From Beroe forskalii (Eukaryota > Ctenophora > Nuda > Beroida > Beroidae): a stretch of 64,000 nucleotides of DNA. A model generated the notes under the pieces. It saw nothing but the letters and a program-made list of their open reading frames with translations. It made no database searches and was not told where the DNA came from. Each line of letters starts with the position of its first letter. Position 1 is the stretch's first letter. The DNA is taken from assembly GCA_011033025.1 (NCBI GenBank), contig WFMF01000229.1:62001-126000 (forward strand), given 5' to 3'. Below, piece by piece: positions 36,211 to 47,609 of the stretch. The translations under genes and the position numbers were made by a program.

Positions 36211-38430
36211 AGCCTTTATAATATCAGTCAAATCGAAGTGTTTTGGTGTAGGTATTGGGTCCAATGCTCCGGCCATGCTAACCTTGACGTTGATTCTTTT
36301 TCAAAAACTTGATCGATCGATTCCATGATTTCAGTTTTTCAGTTTTCACGATAAAAAAAATGAATTCAAAATATTTATCGATTTTCACGGTTTTGATAGG
36401 GCTTTGAAAACAATTTTACGCTCCAGACCTTACTGAAAATAGAATCATGATAAGTAAATCACGATGATTGGTCCATGGAATACTGCAACCACTATAAGGG
36501 CAAACATATTTTGATAACATTTGTTTCGAAAACAACTAGTTTTGAGCAGTTTCGCAGCAAAACATTTCCAAATATCTAGCAGTTGCAGTATTAATAAAAT
36601 TGTCCCTCGTGTATTGTGGTTTGAGGATAAAAATGAACAGCGTATTTTACTTATAGATCTTCAGATCTCGAAACACTGTTTGCAGCAAAAGCTTCAGTAT
36701 ATCTTCAATAATCTGGGTTTGTGTCGAGAAACACAATTTCTATAAACCAACACTTGACACAACACCTGACACAATAGCTGTTCGTATGTTATATAAAAAG
36801 GGGTGTGCACGTGATCTGCTAACCAATATATAATTATTGTAGCTTAGTGGGACCTATCAAATCGTTACCGTGAGGAATAACGTAACCTCGCAGATTTTTG
36901 AAATAATACCACAGATATTGTAGACCATGTATTATCTGCTATATCGGCTACCCACCCTCCACTACGTGTATATAAGGGACAAGGGTATGCTGCTATTTTA
37001 TTTGAAACCCTTTAATATAACTAGAGTTTACACGCGTTTATACTGCTCATCGTTTAATATTCTTTGTGCTGTTTCAAGGTCTTTAAAGCTTTGTGCACTA
37101 GGTAACGAGTGCCGCGCAACGTTTGAACTATCATATCTTCATGTTATCGATAGGGAGCCCTGTTTCAATTATATATGCCCATCTATTGTATGTATGTTGC
37201 TAGATAATTACATGGAGTTCGATTAAGCGAGGGAGCTTTATAATGTCTATTCCCCACCCTTTTTAATTTTTCATGGTTAGACCATCGGAACACGTAAACA
37301 GACCCAATATTAGTCTAAGTACCTGTGTCTAGAAAGTAGAAAGATGATAGTTTCTACTCAACGATATTTAATCTTCAAATTATTTCAGCAGTGACATGTT
37401 CGAATTTCCTGCAAACGTCTCAAAGTATTTGACTTTAAAGCCTCAAAACATATTATTTGGCATTGACATGTGACAATATGCGATTAAACTGTCATCTATA
37501 CTGACGCACGTTTATGGATGGCTAGAATATGGGCTATCCCATGCAGCGTACGCCATGTTCCTTTTAGACCTGTTAACACTACCTATCCACGGAATGTACG
37601 GTTGCCGACTACACGGCTAGGAACTCAAGGCACTGTGGAGGCTTTGCACAATGCTGCCTGAAAGTTTTTAAATATGTCTTAGTTTTATTGTGATCGTGGT
37701 GTGAAGCAGTGTCTCTTAAGACACACGTGTTTTGCGTTCACTCTCGTTCATTACTAAACTTCTAGTTGTTGTGGTTAGTAGAGTATTCTGTTAAACATTC
37801 GCATTCTTCAGTTGGATTTCATCCCATTTCAGCGATGTGATGCTTATTGAATTTAATTTGTTGTTTTCATCGTTATTCATTCCACTGGAATAATGTTACA
37901 ATTTCCTGGCTGGATTGATATTCCAGGCGGGATTAATATTCCAGACCTGTAGTTCGTATTCCTTCGAAGGCACCTTTCGAATCGTTATGAAATTGACGCC
38001 ATAAAGTTGCTGGTTCTGTTGGAGGGCCTGCAAGACTCGCACGATGATCACAGTTTCATCTCATTATGTTCGTGGTGCATCACAACATGGTGCCACCAAA
38101 TAATATGGTGTTAAATATGTGGTAGTTACATAAATAAAGTATCATTTGTCACCTTCCTCTAAACGAAACCACGCCTTCATTGATAACTCATCCCAAGCAG
38201 CGTGTAGCTCCCATTAACACCTCTTATTCCATGACATCGGTTATTGCGCGTTACACTGCACGTTTATTTCTATATTTGTTACTTTGTTAACTGTTACTGT
38301 AGTACTTAAATATATTTCAGATCCCCGATTTATCATAGTTTATCGGGGATTGCTTAGGTGCAATGTGTTCACCACTGACGAATCATTGCCAAATCTAGGG
38401 AATAAGGGCCTCTTTATGTCTTTATGTATG
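36211..38430. other. AT-rich sequence with no gene seen
   Basis: A 99-codon frame at 36927-37226 has no recognisable domain, and neither splice nor promoter context supports it. CTGGATTGATATTCCAGGCG-type words repeat near 37900-37950. Confidence 0.5.
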
Positions 38431-38432
38431 TA

Positions 38433-38575
38433 GTCACCAAAACCGTTGGACGGTTGGTCAAGTAACCCCCCGCTGGTTTGGATGTGATCAGCCCATTTTG
38501 TCTCTTTTCAGGTTCCGTTGTCACATCCAAACCCGCGGGGGGTTACTTGACCAACCGTCCAACGGTTTTGGTGAC
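38433..38575. mobile_element. 143 bp foldback MITE
   Basis: About 54 bases at each end pair almost perfectly: GTCACCAAAACCGTTGGACG through GGTTTGGATGTGA with the complement. ATGTATGTAGT stands just before the left end and again at about 38590, about 15 bases beyond the right end. Confidence 0.85.
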
Positions 38576-38589
38576 GATATCTTGACAGA

Positions 38590-38730
38590 TGTATGTAGTT
38601 TGAACCCATGTTACTTGCCCAAAGGCAGTTTGGACCCACGCAACTTGCCCTCACGTAGTCCGAACCCACGTTACTAGCCCACACGCAAGTCTAACCCACA
38701 TAACTCACCCTGACGAAGTCCAAAACTACG
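38590..38730. repeat. Diverged ~35 bp tandem repeat, about four copies
   Basis: GTAGTTTGAACCCATGTTAC followed by TTGCCCAAAGGCA and its variants, with about 35-36 base spacing. Confidence 0.65.
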
Positions 38731-38764
38731 TTATTCTAACTTGGAATTACTAGAATTGATATAT

Positions 38765-39095
38765 TTCTTAATTTCTACAAATCGTCCACGTGAACTCACG
38801 TGCTGGAATATAGCAACAAGATCTAATTTCACGTGCATTAGTCGTATTTGAACTCATTTCAACGTAACCAAGTCGAAAATCCCGTGTAAATATCAATTTC
38901 TTCAAATCCCCTAATTTCTACAAAACGTCTGTGTGTAATCACGTGCATAAATATGGCAACCAGATCTGATTTCATGTGCATTAGTCGTATTTAAACTCAT
39001 TTCAACATAATCAAGTCGAAAATCCTGCGTAAATATCAATTTCTTCAAATCCCCTAATTTCTACAAAACGTCCGCGTGAACTCACGTGCTTCACT
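38765..39095. repeat. ~142 bp tandem repeat, two copies plus a start
   Basis: TAATTTCTACAAA.CGTC and CACGTGCATTAGTCGTATTT recur with a spacing near 142 bases; the third start is at about 39056. It leads into the 15 bp array. Confidence 0.8.
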
Positions 39096-39111
39096 AGTCC
39101 ATCGTATATTT

Positions 39112-39341
39112 CCCCGTTATTCGGACCCCCGTTATTTGGACCCCCGTTATTCGGACCCCGGTTATTTGGAACCCCGTTATTCGGACCCCCCATTATTCGG
39201 ACCCCCGTTATTCGGACCCCCATTATTCGGACCCCTGTTATTCGGACCCCCGTTATTCGGACCCCCGTTATTCGGACCCCCGATATTCGGACCCCCGTTA
39301 TTCGGAACCCCGTTATTCGGACCCCCGTTATTCGGACCCAC
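39112..39341. repeat. 15 bp minisatellite (GTTATTCGGACCCCC), about 15 copies
   Basis: The period is 15, a multiple of three, so every frame stays open: GVRITG on the minus strand in one phase, NNGGP in another, and PLFGP on the plus strand. The open frames of 79-110 codons are a consequence of this period and I do not call them genes. Confidence 0.93.
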
Positions 39342-40531
39342 ATAATCCGATGAAAACTCTATGAGTTGGAGATGTAAAAGTAGCGCAAAATAGCGTTCTA
39401 TTACCACCCTGCGCACGTGGGGTGGACACCTTTGCTAGTAGTCTGTGCGCAGGTAGCGACGAGTCGCCAATTAGAACAACGTTTCTCTTCGAAAAACGAC
39501 AAAAGAGTTAAAATTTCTCTTAAAACTTGCATGGAATCAATAGAGGGAAGTCTCAGCTATCCAGAGATATAAAGATCATCTGGGAACTCCAATCACAACC
39601 TTCGCAATGTCCCATGATGTACAAATGTTGAAAACGTCGTTTTCCAATTGCGCGTGAACATTGATTGATTGACGAGCTTGTGAGGCCTAATTCAAAAAAG
39701 GAGATGCACTTTCAGTGTAGAATAGATTTGTCTAGGCATTACAAAAACCCCATGTCGATAACTCAAAAAATGTAGAGCCTTAGGGGTTGCCAGTCAATTG
39801 TTGGAAAAAAAGCACACAGTTGTGCTATTTCGTGGGGTGGACAAGCGTGGTGGACAACGCGCGCGCGCGATTTAAAACGCCAGACTCTTGTTTGCCAGAA
39901 TAGCGAGAGACCCTTGTCCACCCCACCGTCATTAACAGTGATACCATTTCAGATTTCCTGCAACTGTGGCAACCGGCAGTGATTTGATAAGGACCAACAA
40001 ACTTATTCTTGTTTCAACAGTAGTACTGGTGACATTGACAATCAGTATAAAATCAGAGTAGATGCTTTTTGTCAATTTCATTTTAAAGTTATGTCATAAA
40101 TGAGTACTAACAAGTTATCATATAATATGTACATATACAGCACACGTCATCACTGGATGGTGATGCAGTGAACTTATAATGTAATGTACAGTGTACACCC
40201 TTTAGTACATTAATCAATGTGGCGGTACTTCAGTACAACATTCATGTTTTTCACAAAACTGAATAGCAGGGTGTAAATCTCGTGATTGTACACAACTGAT
40301 TATGCGATGTAATTATAGAAAGTAACATTTCCAGGCAGGGGTACCGATGAGCCAATGGGACTTCAACAGCAACGCAGTGATGAAGGTACATTCAAGGCAT
40401 TTCACATGAACAAGATTAGGTATACAGCAGGCTGTACAATACACTCTGTATAAGGTGAGCGAATGTATAATATCTATATACAAGCAAGCTGATCACATGG
40501 TTTTGTCCCGCATATCATAGGTATATACATC

Positions 40532-40807
40532 CATAGCAACCACACGAGTTTCCATAGCAACCGTATTAAAATGCAAGGATTTTCACTTAAATTAGCCCCA
40601 AATTCCACCCAAGGAGACTAAATCGAACATGCATTGAACCCCTATTGAGCTAGATTAACTGTATTGGAACATTTTGTGTTGTTTTCTACTCTTTCTATCA
40701 ACAATAGCATTGAAATGAATGGCAATTAGCGAGTTTTATTTCTTAAAAACCTAGATTTTTTCCATTTTGAGTTCGGTTGCTATGGAAACTCGTGTGTGGT
40801 TGCTATG
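40532..40807. mobile_element. 276 bp MITE with GGTTGCTATGGAAAC ends
   Basis: About 35 bases, CATAGCAACCACACGAGTTT then CCATAGCAACCG, are mirrored at 40780-40807. Related GGTTGCTRTGG words continue to 41020, where further partial copies seem to be stacked. It interrupts the left arm of the 39387-43989 element and is absent from the right arm. Confidence 0.75.
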
Positions 40808-42230
40808 AAGGTCATAGCAACCTGAAATCTCTCGAAATTCAGCGTTGACTGGTCATGAATCATGATTACTGAAACTTTACACAAAATCGAAATATCTATC
40901 CTGTATGATGAGTTATCAAACAGAAAATGTGGCCTGGATCTAAATGTCAAAAAATCTTCAATTTTTGGGTCGGTTGCTGTGGGAACCCCTGTGGTTGCTA
41001 TGGATGTCATAGCAACCTAAAAATCTCAGAATCCGCCATTCTTTGGTTATATTTGGAGAATATTTTTACAGAATCGAAATATTTGCCGTATTTTTTCGAA
41101 TGATCAAAAAAGTAAAAGGGGTCAAGACTTTTGGCGTACCCTGTGGTATATATCACATAATACATGATGTAAATATATGAACCAATTCTATATTGGTGAA
41201 CTGGTGGGCGATGGCAGAGTGTCTGCATGTACAATTATACACACAGTGCTGGTCACATGGTACAATCGTGGTACTGACTTCCAAAGTGTGTAGTGTGTAA
41301 TGTCATCAATGGATGGCGATGCAATGAACATGATGTACATTTTACAGTGACAATTTATGAAAGTGTGTCAGTACTTCAGAACAACATTCATGCTGTACAC
41401 AAACCACAATATGATATTGCATTTTGATCACACATTGATTTCGAACCCTTTTGTTCATTTCGTACCCCTACATTTTTTTAGGTGTTAAAGTTGGTCCGTC
41501 GTTAATCCGTTGATTTGCACCTTCCAGAAATAGTTATTATTTATTTAAATAAACGGACAGCATTAGTTTGTTTATTGCCATTTTCGCTTTTAACTCGTAG
41601 AACTTCCTGCCATTCTTTGTAAAATGTTATTGGTTATATCAAGTCCATGCCAATTAAGTCATTTTGATAAATATATCATTATCAAATGCATTTCAGGAAG
41701 TGTTGATTCCAGGCATATGATAGATGTAATAATCTGCCGTTAAATTTCGCACGTCAGTCACATTTATATTTTTTATACCTACCTAACTACAAACTACAGG
41801 ACAGATCAAGTGCTGCTCAATAATACTGAGTTGACGGGGTGAAAGGTTAAAATTTAAAAACCACGATGAACCCCGAAGAATTGAACTCAATTTTGAATAT
41901 TTTCATATCTGCGTTAAAATCTGCCAGTGCAGCTTATCAAAAATGTGCCAAATTTCATTGATAAAATTGGTAGCATTTTGGTTAGAAATTGCACAAATGG
42001 GGGTCAGTATAGGGGTTCACCATGGGGTCAGTGGGGGTTCACAAGGGGGCCAGTAGGGGGGTCGATATTGGTTCATTTCAAGATAGATTTTGAAGTTCAA
42101 ATCGACGAAAATTGGGTTCAAAAGAGGTTAGTACGATCAAATTTTGATGTGATCCATGTATACAATTACGTTGAAAACATCATATTGTGATTTATGTACA
42201 GCGTGAATGTTGTATTGAAGTACCGAAACA

Positions 42231-42355
42231 GATATTTCAAAATTTTTAGTTCTTTCTGAGTAGACTCAATTAGAAGCAGTTTTCAAATTACTCGAGGTTC
42301 ATTAAACTGCTTATAATTGAGTCAACTCAGAAAGAACTAAAAATTTCGAAATACC
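42231..42355. mobile_element. ~125 bp foldback hairpin
   Basis: AAAATTTTTAGTTCTTTCTGAG then TAGACTCAATTAGAAGCAGTTT pairs with AACTGCTTATAATTGAGTCA and ACTCAGAAAGAACTAAAAAT. It lies in the unpaired middle of the 39387-43989 element. Confidence 0.8.
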
Positions 42356-42409
42356 AGTTGTCATGAGACTCAGAAACAGCGCACTGCTACTAAGCTACTA
42401 CGGGTGGGC

Positions 42410-42595
42410 GTCATCTCATCTCAGGAAATTTCATCTCAGGACACTTCATCTCCCTGTCCTGACCCCTAACCATAACCCTTACCCAAAACCCAGACCCTAA
42501 ACTTTTTGCGTAGAGCTGACATATCGCGAGATAAAGTGTCCTGGAGATGAAGTGTCGTGAGATGAAATGTCCGTTTCCCGCTACTACATGCACCG
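42410..42595. mobile_element. Small MITE with CATTTCATCTC ends, copy 2
   Basis: AATTTCATCTCAGGACACTT and CATCTCC at the left mirror GGAGATGAAGTGTCGTGAGA and TGAAATGT at the right. The core CCTAACCATAACCCTTACCC resembles degenerate telomeric repeats. Relative of 23035-23215. Confidence 0.7.
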
Positions 42596-44004
42596 AAACA
42601 TGTACTGTAAAATAATGTCCTGTACCAATTCCATTCTTTCATTACATCAATACATCACCATCCATTTATGACGTACACTGACACACTACACATCACAGCT
42701 TTAAATGTATCACCTGATAATATCATGCGACCGGCAATGTGTAGCGTGTATATAATTGTACATGCAGACATTCTGCCATTGCCTACCAATTTACCCATAT
42801 GGAATTGGTCCATATATTAACATAGTATATTATGTGATCTATATTATATACCTACGATATGCGGGACATAATCATGTGATCAGCATGCTTGTATATAGGT
42901 ATAGATTCTCTCACCTTATACAGAGTGTAGTGTATAACCTGCACTGTAAGTTATCTTGTTCATGTGAAATGCCTTGAATGTACCTTCATCACCGCGTTAC
43001 TGTTGAAGTCCCATTGGCTCATCGGTACCCCTGCCTGCAAATGTTACTTTTCATAATTACATCGCATAATCAGTTGTGTACAATCACGAGATTTACACCC
43101 TGCTATTGAGTTTTTGAAATACATGAATGTTGAACTGAAGTACCGCCACACTGTTTAATGTACTAAAGGGTGTACACTGTACATTACATTATAAGTTCAC
43201 TGCATCACCATCCAGTGATGACGTGTGCTGTATATGTACATATTATATGATAACTTGTTAGTACTCATTTATGACATAACTTTAAAATGAAATTGACAAA
43301 AAGCATCTACTCTGATTTTATACTGATTGTCAATGTCACCAGTACTACTGTTGAAACAAGAATAAGTTTGTTGGTCCTTATCAAATCACTGCCGGTTGCC
43401 ACAGTTGCAGGAAATCTGAAATGGTATCACTGTTAATGACGGTGGGGTGGACAAGGGTCTCTCGCTATTCTGGCAAACAAGAGTCTGGCGTTTTAAATCG
43501 CGCGCGCGCGTTGTCCACCCCACGCTTGTCCACCCCACGAAATAGCACAACTGTGTGCTTTTTTCCAACAATTGACTGGCAACCCCTAAGGCTCCTACAT
43601 TTTTTGAGTTATCGACATGGGGTTTTTTGTAATGCCTAGACAAATCTATTCTACACTGAAAGTGCATCTCCTTTTTTTGAATTAGGCCTCACAAGCTCGT
43701 CAATCAATCAATGTTCACGCGCAATTGGAAAACGACGTTTTTCAACATTTGTACATCATGGGACATTGCGAAGGTTGTGATTGGAGTTCCCAGATGATCT
43801 TTATACCTCTGGATAGCTGAGACTTCAATCTATTGATTCCATGCAAGTTTTAAGAGAAATTTTGACTCTTTTGTCGTTTTTCGAAGAGAAACGTTGTTCT
43901 AATTGGCGACTCGTCGCTACCTGCGCACAGACTACTAGCAAAGGTGTCCACCCCACGTGCGCAGGGTGATTACAAAATACGCTATTTTAGTGGTTTTACG
44001 CGAT

Positions 44005-44450
44005 TTTGATGACGTCATCACAGCACACAAATAAGCTCAAACCAACTTCCCATATAGCCTATAAGACAATTCCGCCTTAGTACAACATACTTTGACCGGT
44101 CTCATCTCAAGATATGCTGCAGTTCGTGACATATCACTCGTTTAAGTTTTCTCCTAAAATTTTGAAATTGATTTTTCACCGTACCTTAGAAAATCGCGTA
44201 TATCTCGATGAAAAATCGAGATAGCCCAATGATCCATATGATTTTCTGAAAGCTCTTTAAATTTCCAACTAACGATTTTTCAAAATTTTTGAGCTATCGC
44301 CTTTCCTTCTTGGTGAAAAATGCGCTCAAAAATGGCCTATTTTCGCTATAAAGCAATAAAATTTCGCTAAGTTGATGACGTCATAATGACGTGAAAATGA
44401 CGTCACCAGAACTTCTCTTATAGCCTATAACACTTTCCTATCTTAGATCA
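44005..44450. repeat. Two diverged direct copies with TGACGTCA sites
   Basis: GATGACGTCAT...TATAGCCTATAA.AC...CTTAG appears at about 44009 and 44374. Three perfect TGACGTCA words lie at 44010-44017, 44376-44383 and 44398-44405. Confidence 0.55.
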
Positions 44451-44529
44451 ACAAAACCTGACCTCGATCATGGCTCTACCATTTCCCGTTCTTGAGATCT
44501 CGGCTTTATAAATTGGGTCCCGAATTATC

Positions 44530-44534
44530 AGCTC

Positions 44535-44585
<51 letters not shown>
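44530..44585. repeat. (ATT)n microsatellite
   Basis: About 18 uninterrupted ATT triplets. Confidence 0.97.
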
Positions 44586-44590
<5 letters not shown>

Positions 44591-44764
44591 TAATATTATA
44601 CACCCTGTGACACTGAAATGTCTAACTTATACCCCTGGCCAGTTTTTTTTATTCCGCGGGGGGTTACCTCCCTGGCCAGGGAGGGAATATACCATTTGCT
44701 CCATTTGGTCTGTCTATCTCGTTAGGGCATGAATACAAATGAACCCAGCATCTTAGGTACAAGA

Positions 44765-45390
44765 CAATCTGCTATCAAGGTAAACTGGTGTCAAGGTAAA
44801 CCGATGTCAAGGAAAACCCATGTCAAGGTAAACCGATGTCAAGGTAAACCGATGTCAAGGAGAACCGATGCCAAGGTGAACCGATGTCAAGGAAAACTCA
44901 TGTCAAGGTAAACCGATGTCAAGGTAAACCGATGTCAAGGTGAACTGATGTCAAGGTGAACCGATGTCAAGGTAAACCAATGTCAAGATAAACCGACGTC
45001 ACGGTTAACCGATGTCAAGGTGAACCGATGTCAAGGTAAACTGATGTCATGATGAACCGATGTCAAGGTGAACCGATGTCAAGGTGAACCGATGTCAAGG
45101 TAAACTGATGTCATGATGAACCGATGTCAAGGTGAACCGATGTCAAGGTGAACCGATGTCAAGGTAAACCGATATCAAGGTAAACTGATGTCAAGGTGAA
45201 CCGATGTCAAGGTAAACCGATGTCAAGGTAAACCGATGTCAACGTTAACCGATGTCAAGGTAAACCGATGTCAAGGTAAACCGATGTCAACGTAAACCGA
45301 TGTCAACGTAAACCGATGTCAACATAAACCGATGTCAAGGTGAGCAGATGTCAAGGTAGTCTGATGTCAAGGTGAACTGACGTCAGTGAA
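44765..45390. repeat. 16 bp satellite CCGATGTCAAGGTRAA, block 1
   Basis: About 38 units of 16 bases, with variants TGAACC/TAAACC. It ends in the junction phrase GTGAACGATGTCGGGAGCGT, shared with the other blocks. Confidence 0.95.
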
Positions 45391-45639
45391 CGATGTCGGG
45401 AGCGTACTCGGGAACTTCTTAAAGGACGAGTAAAGCGAGTTTTAACCTACAAATTTTATGATATGTACTGTTGCTCTTGGAGAAAATTACTTATTTGGTC
45501 AAATTCCTATATTCGTATCTACTTCCTACGCCCTACTATCGCTTAATATAGAAAATCGTGATTACAAAATTCCTTCTCCATTGCGGTGTGCTATCACATT
45601 TCACTATATGAATACATTGCATTGCGGTGTTTTTATTGA

Positions 45640-45775
45640 TGATTGTTTCCCAATTAACTTGGTTCATGATCATTTTAGACCATATATTTGTTAACAAGTT
45701 GTATATAAATGTGGTCATTGTGAACATTTAGAGCAAAAAATGAAGTCTCTACGACCTTCCTGGACCGAGATACAG
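45640..45775. repeat. Lone diverged unit of the pogo-like 171 bp repeat
   Basis: CATTTTAG...GTATATAAA.GTGGTCATTG and TGAAGTCTCTACGACCTTCC match the units in 23800-24440. It lies between satellite block 1 and its flanking cassette. Confidence 0.75.
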
Positions 45776-45984
45776 ATAGTGTCTGAGTCACATACATTTC
45801 AATGTAAATCTAGAGAGCACGATGGAGAAAGTCTGACGATGATCTAATTTTAGTAATGCCAGATATCTTTGGATCTGAGTGTACTAGGAGTTTCGTTTTT
45901 TGATCTAATTACTCAGGTGAACCTCACGGTTTGTATTTAAGGCGTGGCAACATAATATTTGAAAACAATTGTTTCGCTTTACTC

Positions 45985-46340
45985 GTCCTTTAAGTATGAG
46001 ATAACTGCAGACCAGTTCATAAAGCTTCCACAATCTGCAAAATGGTGAGTGGTATTTTCTATCCTTGTTTATCATAGTCCTCCTAGTGGAAGACAAACCA
46101 AAAGATGTGAGTCTGAGCTCCGAAGAGACTCAGATACACATGGAACGGAATCTTACCTCAAATTTGAGTGTATAAAGTAGTGTTGTAAAGTTTAAAACTG
46201 TGGATGAAGGGTGCTCAGTGCGTATATTCATGCTGTGATGATTTTTCCCTTTGCTTGAAATACGAGAGCAGTATCATTGTCAGCAGCTGAATTAGCAGCA
46301 GTATGTAATAGCCCATGTGAAAGGACACGTGACTGCTTTA
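45985..46340. repeat. Cassette flanking the 16 bp satellite, copy 1
   Basis: About 350 bases that follow each satellite block, with TAGTCCTCCTAGTGGAAGAC and AAATACGAGAGCAGTATCAT. Other copies lie at about 48525-48880 and 50155-50500. Confidence 0.9.
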
Positions 46341-46345
46341 TAGAC

Positions 46346-46512
46346 TATATAACCACGCGACTAGAGAGAGACTTTTGCAATTCGCCACGCGCAGCGTGGT
46401 GAATTACAATTAGGCGCGAACGCAGTGAGTGTCTAATTGCTCATATAGTACGAACGCCAGTGAGTGCTATATGTAAAGATCAAAAGTCTCTCTCTTGGCG
46501 CGTGGTTATATA
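46346..46512. repeat. Cloverleaf-type palindrome, unrelated sequence (copy 3)
   Basis: The closing stem pairs 46346-46377 with 46481-46512 (30 of 32). Three hairpins stand inside: 46379-46405 (AATTCGCCACGC...GCGTGGTGAATT), 46407-46439 (CAATTAG...CTAATTG) and 46442-46473 (CATATAG...CTATATG). The tips carry GAACGC.AGTGAGTG, as against CTCGCCTTCGG in the 7123 and 8587 copies. The layout and total length (167) match those copies although the sequence does not. Confidence 0.85.
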
Positions 46513-46513
46513 G

Positions 46514-47136
46514 TATATACACGGCCGATTTGAACTAAGCATAAATTGAACGGATTTAGCACCCTGAACAGCACACCTTATTAAATTATCAATCTTAGTT
46601 TACACATTTGTACATTTTGAAGATATTTTGAAAAAGCAACAATCAACAAAGATCCATCAAAACGTTCATTTCGATGAACTTCTGCAAAATCAATGTACTG
46701 ACAAATCGAAAAGATACAATTACAATCACGAAGTGAATATTCAATACACTAATACACCACACACACTTTCTCACATTCTCAAGAATCCACTCACATTTGA
46801 ATGATCATTGTACGAGTACAACATAATTGGTTATGTATAAATCAGCAGCAACAGACCAATACATCGAATGGTGTTATGAACACTGAACACGTCCGACCAA
46901 ACATAGTGTACACTAAAGAGGAACCGCTCATGGTGCACATCGCTTTTTGGAATTGCAATTGTATAGCAGCCACATTCCATTCTATACCTTCGTTACGAGC
47001 CGACGTCACGTGACATACTTGTCTAGCATATAACGGTTCGCAAATGTACACAGTAATTACAATATTGTGTTGATTGGTATTTGGTGTTCGTTACTCTGCA
47101 GTCTGCATGTGTATCTTTGTTGAATACGGTAAATGG
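46514..47136. other. AT-rich spacer, nothing supported
   Basis: Short opposing frames at 46801-47051 show no domain. Confidence 0.5.
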
Positions 47137-47245
47137 GTCAGGTGAAACAGGGTAAAAAACAGGGTAAATAGACAGGGTAAATAGACAGGGTAAATAGACA
47201 GGGTAAATAGACAGGGTAAATAAACAGGGTAAATAAACAGTGTAA
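47137..47245. repeat. 15 bp minisatellite ACAGGGTAAATAGAC, about seven copies
   Basis: Regular copies between 47145 and 47245, the first ones shortened. A minus frame runs through it because the period is a multiple of three. Confidence 0.92.
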
Positions 47246-47299
47246 GCATGATTAATTAACTTTTGTAACATTCGGTAATTCAGCGTGTCAGAATCCGAA

Positions 47300-47370
47300 T
47301 ATAAATCTAGAGATGGACTTTCGAAATCTACTGATGGACTTTTGAAATCTACTGATGGAGTTTTGAGAGA
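47300..47370. repeat. 24 bp repeat, three copies
   Basis: GATGGACTTTCGAAATCTAC recurs three times with small changes. Confidence 0.85.
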
Positions 47371-47609
47371 GACTTTCGCGTGTTTATATAACTCCATCTC
47401 TGGTTTCGAACTCCATCATGTGATGGTTATACGAACCAATGTCAACACGGCCGTGTACTCGATGTCAAGTTGAATGAGGGATGTCAAGGTAAACCGATGT
47501 CACAGATTCCTTATTTCAAGATGAAATGAGGCTTGCTGTACAGAGCTTCGTGCTGTTAGAAATGTGGAGAGCTTTACACAATACATACTCCTGAAGAGGA
47601 GAATTTACT

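Larger units (their letters stand above)
39387..43989. mobile_element. 4.6 kb element with ~1.4-2 kb inverted arms
   Basis: AAAATAGCGT...CACCCTGCGCACGTG at the left pairs with the mirror at 43960-43989. The arms are near-identical over 39387-40500 and 42840-43989, including a run of GCGCGCGC flanked by GTCCACCCCAC. They continue as more diverged sequence at 41130-41390 and 42600-42840. The left arm is interrupted by a repeat at about 40530-41130. The unpaired middle is 41400-42600. Frames in the arms (for example 43386-43667 minus and 43421-43639 plus) are unsupported. Confidence 0.85.

Noticed and set aside
39011..39416. Glycine- or proline-repeat proteins on both strands
   Set aside because: A 15 bp array without stop words stays open in several frames; there is no other gene signal.
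44729..45390. CRISPR-like array
   Set aside because: Units follow one another directly with no unique spacers, in a eukaryotic setting.
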